Of a stretch of 64,000 nucleotides of DNA, positions 32,332 to 41,346 are shown one piece after another. Origin of the DNA: Salimicrobium flavidum (lineage in GTDB: Bacteria; Bacillota; Bacilli; Bacillales; Halobacillaceae); contig NZ_FTOC01000003.1 in assembly GCF_900156645.1 (NCBI RefSeq), positions 303,709 to 367,708 on the forward strand. Reading direction: 5' to 3'. Each line of letters begins with the position of its first letter. Positions within the stretch are counted from its first letter, which is position 1. A program made the translations under genes and the position numbers. The notes below the pieces were generated by a model. It was not told the DNA's origin. It did no database searches and was given only the letters and a program-made list of their open reading frames with translations.

Positions 32332-33519
32332 TTATGCTTCTCGCTTATTCACTGCTTGGATGAGCCGTTCTACTCCTGCTTCGATCGTTTCTTTCGGAGC
32401 GGCTATATTCATTCGCATGAACCCTTTTCCTTCTTCACCAAAAGAAGCGCCATCGTTCATTCCGACTTTCGCTTCATTCTGCATGAAGGTTTTCAGCTCT
32501 TCATGTTCGAGACCGAGCTTACGGCAGTCGAGCCAAAGGAGATAAGTGCCCTCCGGTTCGATCACTTTGATCGTATCCGTCTCCTTATGAAGACGATCAC
32601 GGACATAGGCCACGTTTTCGGCAAGTATCTCGCGGAGGTCGATAAGCCACTGTTCCCCGTCCTTATAAGCGGCTTCAAGTGCTGTGAGGCCAAGCGTGTT
32701 CAGCATATTGATTCCCTGACCGTGGAATTGACGTTCCAGCCGTTTCCGTTTGTCCTTATCCTTTGCCACTACATAGGAAGCCTGAAGCCCCGCAAGGTTG
32801 AATGTTTTCGTCGGAGAATAACAGGTGACGGTAGCGTCATCGATATCCTCAGATAAGGAAGCGATCGAAAAGTGTTTGTTGTTTCCGAGCACCAGATCGG
32901 CATGGATTTCATCGGAAAGGATAGTGACATCATACTTCAGGCAGATATCGGCCATTTTTTTCAGTTCGTCTTCTGTCCATACCCTTCCGACAGGGTTGTG
33001 GGGACTGCAAAGGATGAACAGGGTGACGTTGTTATCTTTTATTTTTTGTTCAAAGTCTTCAAAGTCGATGTCATAGCGTTCTCCGTCGAAAGTGAGCTCA
33101 TTTTTGATAATGTGTCTCCCGTGATTTTTGATGACACTGTAAAACGGAGGATAGACAGGCGTCTGGATCAGAACGTTATCGCCTATTTCGGATAGGGCCT
33201 GGACAAGCATATGTAAGCTTGGAACGACACCCGGACTGTAAAATATCCAGTCCTTCTCAATCTCGTAGTCGTAGTGGTTCTTCACCCAGGAGGTAATCGT
33301 ATTTTTTACATCCTCATCCGGCAACGTGTAGCCGAAAATACCGTGGGAGACCCTGTTTTGAAGGGCAGTAGTGACAGCATCCGGGACCTGGAAATCCATG
33401 TCCGCTACCCACATAGGCAGGATATCTTCATTTTTGAAAAGTTTGTCTGCGAAATCCCATTTCACAGAGCGCGTACCCTTACGTTCAATTACCTCTTTGA
33501 AATTCGTCATTCTCTTCAC
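32332..33519 (-). CDS. patB: PLP-dependent cystathionine beta-lyase / aminotransferase (PatB/MalY)
   Basis: A 395-residue fold-type I PLP enzyme of the MalY/PatB group, which cleaves C-S bonds of cystathionine or cysteine conjugates to pyruvate, ammonia and a thiol. Typical segments: LPMWVADMDFQVPDAV (start), YSPGVVPSLHMLVQA, LCSPHNPVGRVW, LSDEIHADLV and CYSPTKTFNLAGLQAS, whose lysine forms the Schiff base. It is cytosolic. The ATG has GAGGTGAAG upstream. In B. subtilis patB also lies next to kapB. A strong hairpin with a U tract in the sense direction lies ~80 bases before the start and could attenuate transcription. Confidence 0.9.
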   Translation of the reverse strand: MKRMTNFKEVIERKGTRSVKWDFADKLFKNEDILPMWVADMDFQVPDAVTTALQNRVSHGIFGYTLPDEDVKNTITSWVKNHYDYEIEKDWIFYSPGVVPSLHMLVQALSEIGDNVLIQTPVYPPFYSVIKNHGRHIIKNELTFDGERYDIDFEDFEQKIKDNNVTLFILCSPHNPVGRVWTEDELKKMADICLKYDVTILSDEIHADLVLGNNKHFSIASLSEDIDDATVTCYSPTKTFNLAGLQASYVVAKDKDKRKRLERQFHGQGINMLNTLGLTALEAAYKDGEQWLIDLREILAENVAYVRDRLHKETDTIKVIEPEGTYLLWLDCRKLGLEHEELKTFMQNEAKVGMNDGASFGEEGKGFMRMNIAAPKETIEAGVERLIQAVNKREA

Positions 33520-33602
33520 CTCATTCCTAATATATATGTATATCTTAACGGAAAATAGAAGAGTTTGTTAACTATCGGGGCTTTTTCAAGTAAAAAAACA
33601 CA

Positions 33603-33641
33603 CAAAAAAAAGCAAAGCGACAACAATGTATCGCTTTGCTA
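33603..33641 (-). terminator. Strong terminator in the patB leader (sense orientation) or end of a small RNA
   Basis: On the minus strand AGCAAAGCGA pairs perfectly with TCGCTTTGCT (10-base loop) and is followed by TTTTTTTT. No gene on that strand ends here; the next gene in that direction is patB. Confidence 0.75.
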
Positions 33642-33738
33642 ACACAGGGGGAATACGAGAAAGTCTTACATAATATAATATATCCGCAATTTTCACTGAT
33701 GAAACATCTTTTTTCGAAAAAAATTCATAAAACTGTTT

Positions 33739-33767
33739 TTGAATAATGAGAAAGCATGTGCTATAAT
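33739..33767 (+). promoter_or_regulatory. yugI promoter
   Basis: TTGAAT and TATAAT separated by 17 bases. Confidence 0.75.
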
Positions 33768-33820
33768 CAATAATTGCGTAAAAAGATACGAACAATAAAT
33801 AATATCAGGAGTTGTATAGT

Positions 33821-34210
33821 ATGTCAGAGAAGTTTGAAGAAGGTCAAGTAGTACAAGGTAAAGTTACTGGAATTCAGCCATACGGTGCGTTCGTTGCCCT
33901 TGATGATCAAGTGCAGGGTCTCGTGCACATTTCTGAGGTTACTCATGGTTTCGTCAAAGATATCAATGAGCACCTTTCCGAAGGAGACGAAGTTCAGGTT
34001 AAAATCCTTAGCATCGATGAAGCGAAGAATAAGTATTCTCTTTCCATCCGTGCTACTCAGGAAGCTCCAAAGCGTGCTCCTAAACAGAACAATAAACAAC
34101 AGCAAGCGTCTTATGCTCCTAAAGAGGATCAGTCCGGTTTCAATTCGTTGAAAGACAAACTTGAAGACTGGATCAAGCAGTCGGACGATCGTGAAAAATA
34201 TCGTAACTAA
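33821..34210 (+). CDS. yugI: S1-domain RNA-binding protein YugI
   Basis: A 129-residue protein with one S1 RNA-binding domain (residues ~1-75: EGQVVQGKVTGIQPYGAFVA, GLVHISEVTHGFVKDI, KILSIDEAKNKYSLSIR). A Lys/Gln-rich linker and a short acidic helix follow. It matches B. subtilis YugI (general stress protein 13), which associates with ribosomes. The ATG nine bases after AGGAG is chosen over a TTG three codons upstream. Own promoter and terminator. Confidence 0.9.
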   Translation: MSEKFEEGQVVQGKVTGIQPYGAFVALDDQVQGLVHISEVTHGFVKDINEHLSEGDEVQVKILSIDEAKNKYSLSIRATQEAPKRAPKQNNKQQQASYAPKEDQSGFNSLKDKLEDWIKQSDDREKYRN

Positions 34211-34235
34211 GTCTGGGGACTCCCCAGGCTTTTTT
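34210..34235 (+). terminator. yugI terminator
   Basis: GTCTGGGG pairs with CCCCAGGC (three-base loop), followed by T6. Confidence 0.88.
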
Positions 34236-34243
34236 ATTTGTTT

Positions 34244-34617
34244 GGCTACCCTGAAAATAAATATTCAGGCGGACGCTTATCCAGAGGCAATGCTTCAGCC
34301 TCCTCGTTTCTCTGCGGGGTCTTCAGCTACCCGAGTTCCCGTCGGAGTCGCCGCCTTTCTCTACATTTATCCTAACAACACGAATCATTAACAGAGCCCG
34401 AAATTTTCATAGAACATGGTGCAAAGGACTTTACATGAACGTCTCTGTTTAAGCCGGATGTTGATTTTAAAGACGAAGGGTGGAGACGCCTGCGGGAATA
34501 GCATGAACTTAAAAGTCACCGGGATCGACCATAGAGAGATTCCGGAAGTTTCCGTCATGCCCGCGGCAAGCTTCCACCCGTAGAAATAGAAATCAACAAT
34601 AAACGATAACACAGTCT
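34244..34617. repeat. Composite repeat R2+R1 with exact 8-bp flanking duplication
   Basis: The first part (R2) begins GGCTACCCTGAAAATAAATA and ends TTAACAGAGCC. It includes GGCGGACGCTTATCCAGAGG and a matching GGAGTCGCCGCC that can pair. After a ~45-base spacer an R1 copy follows (GTTTAAGCCGGATGTTGATT to ATAACACAG). The 8 bases on each side are ATTTGTTT, identical, as expected if the whole ~374-bp unit moved together. The right end is degenerate compared with other R1 copies. The interval has no gene. Confidence 0.75.
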
Positions 34618-34721
34618 ATTTGTTTGAAGTCGATATAAGTTATTGTGGACATATGCATATGTTTTGAGAAACTCTATCATCTTCGTCATACTGTAAACGA
34701 ACGAAGAAGGAGGAATAATAC

Positions 34722-35888
34722 ATGAAGTCATTTGTTTTTCATAATCCGACGAAACTCATTTTCGGTAAGGATCAAGTTGAAACGCTTCCTGAGCATATAC
34801 CGGAGGGCACACGGAACGTACTGCTCGTATACGGTGGTGGAAGTATAAAGAAAAATGGTATATATGATCACGTATTAGAACAGTTGAATAAAAAAGGGAT
34901 GACGGTGACTGAACTCTCCGGAGTGGAGCCGAATCCGAAATTGACGACCGTTCATAAGGGCGTAGATCTCTGTGTGGAGAATGATATTGATTTCATTCTT
35001 GCTGTCGGTGGCGGCAGTGTCATCGACGCAGTCAAGACTATCGCAACCGGAGCGAAGTACGATGGAGATGCCTGGGATTTTGTGACGAAAAAAGCATTTC
35101 CTCAGGATGCTCTTCCGTTTGGAACCGTACTTACTATGGCGGCTACTGCCAGCGAGATGAACGCTGGCTCTGTGATCACAAACTGGGAAACGAACGAGAA
35201 GTATGGCTGGGGGTACCCTCCTTATACCAACCCGACGTTTTCTATACTCGATCCACAAAACACAGTCAGTGTTCCGAAAGATCAGACGGTCTATGGTATC
35301 GTGGACATGATGACTCACCTGATGGAGCAGTATTTCCACGAAGAGACACCTTCGCCTGTGCAGGATGAGATGATCGAAGGAGTACTGCGTGTCATCATCG
35401 ATACGGCGCCGAAGCTTCTTGAGGATCTGTCCAATTATCAGCACCGTGAAACGATTATGTATGCAGGGACGCTCGGATTGAACGGCATGATGCAGATGGG
35501 GTATAAAGGCGACTGGGCCTCCCATAACATCGAACACTCTGTTTCCGCTGTCCATGATATTCCTCATGCCGGCGGACTCGCTATCCTGTTCCCGAACTGG
35601 ATGGAATATAACATCAATGTACAAACGGAAAGATTCGCCCGTTTCGCTGTGAAAGTGTTCGGTGCGGACCCTGAAGGCAAGGACGATAAAGAATTGGGGC
35701 TTGAAGGTGCAGAAGCGCTACGGAAGTTCTGGAACTCCCTCGGAGCACCGGAAACCCTTGCTGATTATGAAATAACGGAGGATAGCTTCGATTCGATCGT
35801 TGAAAAATCGATGAATCGTGGACCATTCGGTAACTTCTCTAAGCTGCAGGAACAGGACGTATTCCGCATTCTTGAGCTTTCCAAGTAA
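34722..35888 (+). CDS. yugK: Iron-containing alcohol dehydrogenase (YugK/BdhA-like)
   Basis: A 388-residue group III (iron-dependent) alcohol dehydrogenase, probably NAD(P)H-dependent reduction of butyraldehyde-type aldehydes or the reverse. The nucleotide-binding GGGS motif is in [16 protein letters not shown]. Metal ligands are expected in [14 protein letters not shown] (Asp, His) and in [19 protein letters not shown] (His, His). The N-terminal [13 protein letters not shown] is typical of the YugJ/YugK branch. ATG after GAAGGAGGAA. In B. subtilis the same branch is next to pgi (yugL), as here. Confidence 0.9.
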   Translation: MKSFVFHNPTKLIFGKDQVETLPEHIPEGTRNVLLVYGGGSIKKNGIYDHVLEQLNKKGMTVTELSGVEPNPKLTTVHKGVDLCVENDIDFILAVGGGSVIDAVKTIATGAKYDGDAWDFVTKKAFPQDALPFGTVLTMAATASEMNAGSVITNWETNEKYGWGYPPYTNPTFSILDPQNTVSVPKDQTVYGIVDMMTHLMEQYFHEETPSPVQDEMIEGVLRVIIDTAPKLLEDLSNYQHRETIMYAGTLGLNGMMQMGYKGDWASHNIEHSVSAVHDIPHAGGLAILFPNWMEYNINVQTERFARFAVKVFGADPEGKDDKELGLEGAEALRKFWNSLGAPETLADYEITEDSFDSIVEKSMNRGPFGNFSKLQEQDVFRILELSK

Positions 35889-35901
35889 TACTGATCAATT
35901 A

Positions 35902-35934
35902 GAACCGGCAGGGTTATTCCTGCCGGTTTTTTTT
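35902..35934 (+). terminator. yugK terminator
   Basis: AACCGGCAGG pairs perfectly with CCTGCCGGTT around GTTATT, followed by T8 overall. Confidence 0.9.
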
Positions 35935-35938
35935 GGCT

Positions 35939-36094
35939 CTAGCTTTTAGAGCGAAAGCTTCCACTTTTTTGTTCAGCTCCGTCATCCAGAAGCTCGTGTT
36001 CTAAGTAGTCTAATCAGAGAAAGGAAAAGGCACTTTTCGTCTGATCATTCTGCTTAGCCCATAGCTTCTGAACGGAAGCTTTCACTTTTCTTTT
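35939..36094. repeat. Palindromic interspersed repeat, family P (one unit plus fragment)
   Basis: The unit contains CATCCAGAAGCTCGTG, TCTAAGTAG, ATCAGAGAAAGGAAAA, CTTTTCGTCTGAT, CTGCTTAG and CATAGCTTCTGAACGGAAGC. The outer and inner arms can fold back on each other. A piece of a preceding unit (AGCGAAAGCTTCCACTTTTTT) abuts it. The same blocks recur at 56.5-56.8 kb. Non-coding. Confidence 0.65.
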
Positions 36095-36189
36095 AAGAAA
36101 GCGCTTGCTTAAATTGTTCGCTTGATTTAGTTCCTTTGATTCTGTAAAGTAAATTAGTGAAAGCATAATGACGATCGGGAGGGAATTGC

Positions 36190-37530
36190 ATGACACACGT
36201 ACGTTTTGATTATGACAAAGCTCTTGAATTTATGGGAGAACATGAAGTCGGATATATGCAGGATGCCATATCTCTTGCTCATCGCGCTCTGCATGAAGGT
36301 AGCGGCGCAGGAAGCGACTTTCTCGGTTGGCTCGATCTTCCCGAGAACTATGATAAGAAAGAGTTCGACCGTATTGAAAAGTCCGCTGGTAAAATCAAAT
36401 CAGATTCGGACGTACTGCTCGTAATCGGTATCGGAGGTTCTTATCTCGGTGCCCGGGCAGCGATCGAAATGCTTCAGCACAGTTTCTATAATGAACTGGA
36501 TCAACGTGATACACCGCAAGTGTTTTTCGTAGGGAATAACATAAGTTCTTCCTACATCAACGATCTTCTGGAGCTGATCAAAGACAAAGATGTATCGATC
36601 AATGTCATCTCCAAGAGCGGTACAACGACAGAACCCGCGATCGCTTTCCGTATTTTCCGCAAGTTCCTCGAAGACAAATATGGAGCGGAGGAAGCGACGA
36701 AACGGATTTATGCTACGACGGACAAAGAAAAAGGCGCGCTGAAAACGCTGGCAGATGAAGAAGGTTATGAAAGCTTCGTCGTACCGGACGATGTCGGAGG
36801 ACGTTACTCTGTACTTACAGCGGTAGGGCTTCTACCGATAGCGGCTGCCGGTATTCCTATTGATGAAATGATGAAAGGTGCGCGTAAAGCGCAGGATGAG
36901 CTTTCAGGAGACAAGCTTGAAGACAACCCTGCCTATCAGTATGCAGCTGTACGTAACATTTTTTATAACAAAGGCAAATCGATTGAAATGCTCGTCAATT
37001 ACGAACCGGGACTGCAGTATTTCTCCGAGTGGTGGAAACAGCTTTACGGGGAGAGCGAAGGAAAAGACCAGAAAGGTATTTTCCCTGCTTCCGCAAACTT
37101 CTCGACAGACCTTCACTCCATGGGTCAGTTCATCCAGGATGGTCGCAGAGACCTGTTTGAAACCGTCTTGCACGTAGAATCTCCGAAGACGGATTATACG
37201 ATTGAAGCGGAAGAGAATGACCTCGATGGATTGAACTACCTTGCAGGAAAAACGATTTCCGAAGTTAATGAAAAAGCTTATCAGGGAACGATGCTCGCCC
37301 ACACAGACGGGGGTGTGCCTAACCTGATCGTCCACATTCCTAAAATGGATGCCTACACGTTCGGGTATCTCGTATACTTTTTCGAAAAAGCCTGTGCGAT
37401 CAGCGGATACATTCTCGGTGTCAATCCGTTTGACCAGCCGGGTGTCGAAGCTTACAAGAAGAATATGTTCGCGCTTCTCGGGAAACCTGGATTCGAAGCG
37501 GAGAAAAAAGAACTGGAAAAAAGACTATAA
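36190..37530 (+). CDS. pgi: Glucose-6-phosphate isomerase
   Basis: A 446-residue phosphoglucose isomerase interconverting glucose-6-phosphate and fructose-6-phosphate in glycolysis and gluconeogenesis. Family signatures are [35 protein letters not shown] with the phosphate-binding [23 protein letters not shown] and [17 protein letters not shown]. Length equals the Bacillus enzyme. The ATG is preceded by GGGAGGGAA. Monocistronic, with repeats on both sides. Confidence 0.95.
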   Translation: MTHVRFDYDKALEFMGEHEVGYMQDAISLAHRALHEGSGAGSDFLGWLDLPENYDKKEFDRIEKSAGKIKSDSDVLLVIGIGGSYLGARAAIEMLQHSFYNELDQRDTPQVFFVGNNISSSYINDLLELIKDKDVSINVISKSGTTTEPAIAFRIFRKFLEDKYGAEEATKRIYATTDKEKGALKTLADEEGYESFVVPDDVGGRYSVLTAVGLLPIAAAGIPIDEMMKGARKAQDELSGDKLEDNPAYQYAAVRNIFYNKGKSIEMLVNYEPGLQYFSEWWKQLYGESEGKDQKGIFPASANFSTDLHSMGQFIQDGRRDLFETVLHVESPKTDYTIEAEENDLDGLNYLAGKTISEVNEKAYQGTMLAHTDGGVPNLIVHIPKMDAYTFGYLVYFFEKACAISGYILGVNPFDQPGVEAYKKNMFALLGKPGFEAEKKELEKRL

Positions 37531-37537
37531 GAAGATA

Positions 37538-37571
37538 AATGCTTGTACCTCTTAGGGTGCAAGCATTTTTA
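37538..37571 (+). terminator. pgi terminator
   Basis: AATGCTTG and CAAGCATT with an inner ACC/GGT pair, followed by T5. Confidence 0.8.
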
Positions 37572-37576
37572 TATAT

Positions 37577-37937
37577 GGCTACCCTGAAAATAAATATTCA
37601 GGCGGACGCTTATCCAGAGGCAATGCTTCAGCCTCCTCGTTTCCCTGCGGGGTCTGCAGCTACCCGAGTTCCCGTCGGAGTCGCCGCCTGCCTTTCTCTA
37701 TATTCACCCTATCAAACTCAAATACTAACAGAGCCCGAAAATTTTCATGTATCATGGTGCAAATATCTTTGCATGAACGTCTCTGGTAAAGTCTGTTGTT
37801 GATTTCAAAACGAAGGGTGGAGACGCCTGAACGAAAAATCACCGGCATCGAACGGAGGGAGGTTCCGGAAGTTTGCGTCATGCCCGCGGCAAGCTTCCAC
37901 CCGAAGGGACGAAAATCAACAATAACGATAACAGAGC
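37577..37937. repeat. Composite repeat R2+R1, second copy
   Basis: R2 (GGCTACCCTGAAAATAAATA ... ACTAACAGAGCC), a ~45-base spacer and R1 (GTCTGTTGTTGATTTCAAAA ... CGATAACAGAGC) occur in the same order and spacing as at 34.2 kb, roughly 85-90 percent identical. R1 has lost about ten internal bases. No matching target duplication is visible at this copy. The interval between pgi and the next gene contains no coding sequence. Confidence 0.78.
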
Positions 37938-38049
37938 GGGAGCAGTAGAGCGGGATAACGTTTTGCTAATGGTGGGAATCTTGCTATGATAGAGAAGAAA
38001 TGCATCCACTAGCAAGTGTGATTTTGTACATAAAAAGGAGAGATTGTCT

Positions 38050-39111
38050 ATGACTGAAAAAAATACGGATTTCCTGATGGAACTGCTGAACACAGCGTCT
38101 CCCTCCAGTTATGAAATGCCCATCCAGCGTAAATGGATGGAAGAGATGAAGAAATATGCGGATGAGATACAGACAGATGATTCCGGCAACGTTATTGCGG
38201 TGAAAAACCCGGAAGCTGAGACGAAAGTGATGCTGGCCGGCCATTGTGATGAAATTGCGCTTGTGGTGAACAGGATTGACGAACAGGGGTACATATATGT
38301 AGATAAGATGGGAGGAGTGAACCCGAAAGCGGCTGTCGGAATGAAAGTGGATATCCTTGGCTCAAAAGGTGATCTTTCAGGAGTGATTGGAGTCAACGCA
38401 CAGCACCACGGGGGATTGAAAGGAGATTTTGACCTGAGCGACTTATTCATCGACTGTGGAGCCAGATCGAAAGAAGAAGTGGCTGAATACGTGCAGATCG
38501 GTGACCTTGCCGTGTACCGCAGAACACCCGAAGTCATGATGGACCGGTATATCTCAGGTCGAGGCCTTGATAACAGAACGGGTCAATTCATCGTCGGGGA
38601 AGTGATCCGCAGGCTTCATAAAGAGGAGATCAACGTAGGTGTCTATGCCGCTAGTACCGTGAATGAAGAAACGAATATGGGCGGTGCTTACTTTGCTGCA
38701 GCAGGGGTCGAACCCACGATGGCTATCGCGTGTGATGTCACGTTCGCTACGGATTATCCCGGTGTGGATAAAAGTAAATATGGAGAGGTGGAACTCGAAA
38801 AAGGTCCGGTACTGGCCAAAGGTGCCCCGATCAACAGAAATATCAATCAGATGCTCGAACATGCCGCTGGAGAGAAGAACATTTCCCTTCAGTATGAGCT
38901 TACTTCCAGAGCGACAGGGACCGATGCCGATCGCATGCGCCTTACCGGAAAAGGGGTGCCTGTAAGCCTTGTGTCGTTGCCGCTTAGGTATATGCATTCT
39001 CCGGTCGAAACGGCGAGTGTCGACGATATCGAAGAGTGCATCGAACTTCTGGTAACATTCATTAAAAACCTGAACGGAGATGAAAGTCTGAACCCGCTTG
39101 ATCTGGCGTAA
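38050..39111 (+). CDS. M42 family metallopeptidase
   Basis: A 353-residue M42 (glutamyl aminopeptidase/endoglucanase-M-like) zinc peptidase. Metal and catalytic segments are visible: AGHCDEIALVV, GRGLDNRTGQFI, STVNEETNMGGAYFAA, IACDVTFATDYPG and YMHSPVETASVDDI, covering the usual His, Asp, Glu-Glu, Asp and His positions. These enzymes are large cytoplasmic oligomers trimming N-terminal residues of peptides. The ATG nine bases after AAAGGAG is used instead of an upstream TTG. The gene lies between two repeat clusters. Confidence 0.9.
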   Translation: MTEKNTDFLMELLNTASPSSYEMPIQRKWMEEMKKYADEIQTDDSGNVIAVKNPEAETKVMLAGHCDEIALVVNRIDEQGYIYVDKMGGVNPKAAVGMKVDILGSKGDLSGVIGVNAQHHGGLKGDFDLSDLFIDCGARSKEEVAEYVQIGDLAVYRRTPEVMMDRYISGRGLDNRTGQFIVGEVIRRLHKEEINVGVYAASTVNEETNMGGAYFAAAGVEPTMAIACDVTFATDYPGVDKSKYGEVELEKGPVLAKGAPINRNINQMLEHAAGEKNISLQYELTSRATGTDADRMRLTGKGVPVSLVSLPLRYMHSPVETASVDDIEECIELLVTFIKNLNGDESLNPLDLA

Positions 39112-39135
39112 ATAAGGAAGATTTTTTATATAAAA

Positions 39136-39230
39136 GCCCTGTTAAAACCTATTGTCGATTTTAGGAATGAAGGGTGGAGACGCCTGTGTCATACCCGCGG
39201 CAAGCTTCCCTCCCGTAGAGATTAAAATAA
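39136..39230. repeat. Internally deleted copy of repeat R1
   Basis: GCCCTGTTAAAACC, TTGTCGATTTTAGG, GAAGGGTGGAGACGCCTG and CCGCGGCAAGCTTCCC are recognisable. The middle and right end of R1 are missing. Confidence 0.7.
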
Positions 39231-39385
39231 AACTGAAGAAGATCTGGGATGCGAAATCATAAATTGGTTTTGCATCCTTTTAAAATGAATATTTGTAAAA
39301 TTATTAATATTTTGAAATAATTGATGCAAAGGACCGTTTTCCCTGGCTGTAAAGGGTTTTCGAAATTTTGAAGGGGGAGTCACTT

Positions 39386-40372
39386 GTGAAAAAAACACTC
39401 AGAATCCTGGTGATTTTCGGACTCACTTCTGTTGTCATTTATCTCGGTCTGGCATATGGGTTCGTATTTTTCAGTGAAGTGAAAAAACCTTCAGGAGATA
39501 GGGATAATCTGAATTTCGAAAGACTGGAAACGACAGAATCTTCCCCTTCACCTTTGAAGAAATACGAAGCAGTGGATGGGACGGAGTTGCATTATCGTCA
39601 TTATGAATCGGACGCAGAACGGACGCTTATACTGTTACACGGTTCAGGCTATCACAGCGACTATTTGGAAACGCTGGCGAGAAACTTGGCGGACGAAGGT
39701 GTCGCGACGGTTTTCACTCCTGACTTCAGAGGGCACGGGGAAAGTGTGGACAAGCGGGGGGATGTCAAGTATGTCGGGCAGTTGGAGCGGGATATGCATG
39801 AGTTCATTCAGATGATTAAGGGAATGCATCCGGAGCAACCTCTCATCCTTGGCGGCCACTCAAGCGGCGGCGGGACAGTGATACGAATGGCGGGAGGGGA
39901 ATATTCGCCAGAAGCTGTCGATGGTTATTTGTTGCTCGCGCCTTATATCCATCACGAAGCACCGACGAATAATAGTGAGGAGAGCGGCTGGGCGAATGTG
40001 AATGTGCAACGGATGATCGGACTGTCGATGCTTAACAATGTCGGTATCACTCATCTGAATGACAAAGAAGTAATTTCGTTCAATATGCCGAATGAATATC
40101 GTGACGGAACAGAGACACTCGCATACAGTTACCGTATGCAGATCTCGATGCACCCGAGAGATGACTATAAGGGAGATATCACTTCTATGAACGAAGACAC
40201 ACTCGTTCTGGCAGGGAGTGAAGATGAGTCTTTCAACTCGTATTATTATCAGGAGGTTTTTGCGGAGCATGACCAGTCGCATGTACGTCTGGTGGAAGGA
40301 TTGTCCCATTTTGGAATCCTCTATGATGAGAACGTATTTCAAATAATTGAAGAGTGGGCGGGGGAAAGGTGA
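39386..40372 (+). CDS. Membrane-anchored alpha/beta hydrolase
   Basis: A 328-residue serine hydrolase with one N-terminal membrane helix (~4-26: RILVIFGLTSVVIYLGLAYG) and an extracytoplasmic alpha/beta-hydrolase domain. The oxyanion region is LILLHGSGYHSDY, and the nucleophile elbow is GGHSSGGG. The acid may be in LAGSEDESFN and the His in GLSHFGIL. It resembles lysophospholipase-type esterases; the substrate is unknown. A GTG start with AAGGGGGAG at good distance is used rather than an upstream TTG that overlaps this site. Own terminator. Confidence 0.82.
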   Translation: MKKTLRILVIFGLTSVVIYLGLAYGFVFFSEVKKPSGDRDNLNFERLETTESSPSPLKKYEAVDGTELHYRHYESDAERTLILLHGSGYHSDYLETLARNLADEGVATVFTPDFRGHGESVDKRGDVKYVGQLERDMHEFIQMIKGMHPEQPLILGGHSSGGGTVIRMAGGEYSPEAVDGYLLLAPYIHHEAPTNNSEESGWANVNVQRMIGLSMLNNVGITHLNDKEVISFNMPNEYRDGTETLAYSYRMQISMHPRDDYKGDITSMNEDTLVLAGSEDESFNSYYYQEVFAEHDQSHVRLVEGLSHFGILYDENVFQIIEEWAGER

Positions 40373-40408
40373 AGGCTACGAGAGGACGGACGTAGTTCCG
40401 TTCATAAC

Positions 40409-40455
40409 AAAAGGGAGGGGTTTCCGGATATACTTTGGAACCCCTCCCTTATTTC
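40409..40455. terminator. Terminator between the hydrolase and the DksA-like gene
   Basis: AAGGGAGGGGTTTCC pairs with GGAACCCCTCCCTT (one bulge) with AT tracts both sides. Confidence 0.85.
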
Positions 40456-40467
40456 AATTATGAACGT

Positions 40468-40830
40468 TTATTCCACTTCATCTACACGGTAACGTGCTGT
40501 AGGCATCGCTTCGAGTCTTTCAATCGGAATGTCTTTTCCTGATATTTCACTTTTCCCGTACGTACCATTCTCGATTTTCTCGAGGGCTTTCTCAGCATCA
40601 ATGCTTCTTTCCCGTGCTGCTTCATAAAGGGTCTGTTCTTTCGCCTGTTCATGCATTTCCGTCCCTGAATCAGCCGGGTGATCCTGAACGGAGGAGATGT
40701 CCCCTGTATTATCTTTGGAGTATTCTCCGTTCTCATACCCTTCGTGGTGACGTTCCATTTCTTGTTCAGCTTCCTCTTGCATTTCAAGCAGTTTATTTTT
40801 GAAATATTGCAGTTGTTCTTCAGATAGCAT
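40468..40830 (-). CDS. yteA: DksA/TraR-like protein without zinc cysteines (YteA-like)
   Basis: A 120-residue coiled-coil protein of the DksA/TraR superfamily. The N-terminal ~75 residues form the charged coiled coil. The C-terminal part GTYGKSEISGKDIPIERLEA aligns with the usual zinc finger (GTYGxCxxCGxxIPxERLEA), but every cysteine is replaced and the protein contains no cysteine at all. It therefore cannot bind zinc in the usual way; Bacillus YteA is also a degenerate member. DksA acts in the RNA polymerase secondary channel; a comparable role is possible. ATG after AGGAGG. It sits beside yuxO-menA. Confidence 0.85.
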   Translation of the reverse strand: MLSEEQLQYFKNKLLEMQEEAEQEMERHHEGYENGEYSKDNTGDISSVQDHPADSGTEMHEQAKEQTLYEAARERSIDAEKALEKIENGTYGKSEISGKDIPIERLEAMPTARYRVDEVE

Positions 40831-40850
40831 AACATTACCTCCTTGTCATT

Positions 40851-41237
40851 CTAGCGGGGGACGACTCCTAGAGTGCAGCGGGACACGGATAAGGAATTTC
40901 CATTTTCATCGGCGATTTCTATCGACCAGACCATCGTACGGCTTCCCAGATGAATAGGAGTAGCGGTAGCATATACGACGCCATTTCGCTTGCTTTTGAT
41001 ATGGTTGGCATTGATTTCTATTCCGAATACCTGCTGCTGATCCGGATCGATGTTAAGAAAGCCACCGATGCTTGCCGCCGATTCTGCCAGAGCGACATTG
41101 GCTCCCCCATGAAGAAATCCCATCGGTTGGTGGGTACGGGTATCGACGGGCATGGACATCTTCACTTCCTCAGGGTCCGCCTGTAGGAGTTCTATCCCTA
41201 GTGTTTCCATTAACGTATTCTCTAACATCTCTTTCAT
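40851..41237 (-). CDS. yuxO: Hot-dog thioesterase YuxO (probable DHNA-CoA thioesterase)
   Basis: A 128-residue PaaI/YbgC-type hot-dog thioesterase. Typical segments are LGIELLQADPEEVKMSMPV, QPMGFLHGGANVALAESAAS containing the HGG motif and catalytic Glu, and GIEINANHIKSKRNG. Next to menA, it most likely hydrolyses 1,4-dihydroxy-2-naphthoyl-CoA to DHNA in menaquinone synthesis (the MenI step); this assignment is from context and homology to B. subtilis YuxO. The ATG is preceded by GAAAGGGATGATG. No other candidate for that step occurs in the cluster. Confidence 0.85.
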   Translation of the reverse strand: MKEMLENTLMETLGIELLQADPEEVKMSMPVDTRTHQPMGFLHGGANVALAESAASIGGFLNIDPDQQQVFGIEINANHIKSKRNGVVYATATPIHLGSRTMVWSIEIADENGNSLSVSRCTLGVVPR

Positions 41238-41346
41238 CTACATCATCCCTTTCCAGTTTTCCCGTATTTCTTCTGATGAAACGTAAAGAATGAACGGGGT
41301 CCCTCCTTATGTAAAAGAAGGATGGGGTTCCCCTCATCCTTCTCCA

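Noticed and set aside
33586..33795. 69-codon minus-strand frame upstream of patB
   Set aside because: It covers the terminator hairpin and AT-rich promoter DNA, has no ribosome site and a low-complexity composition.
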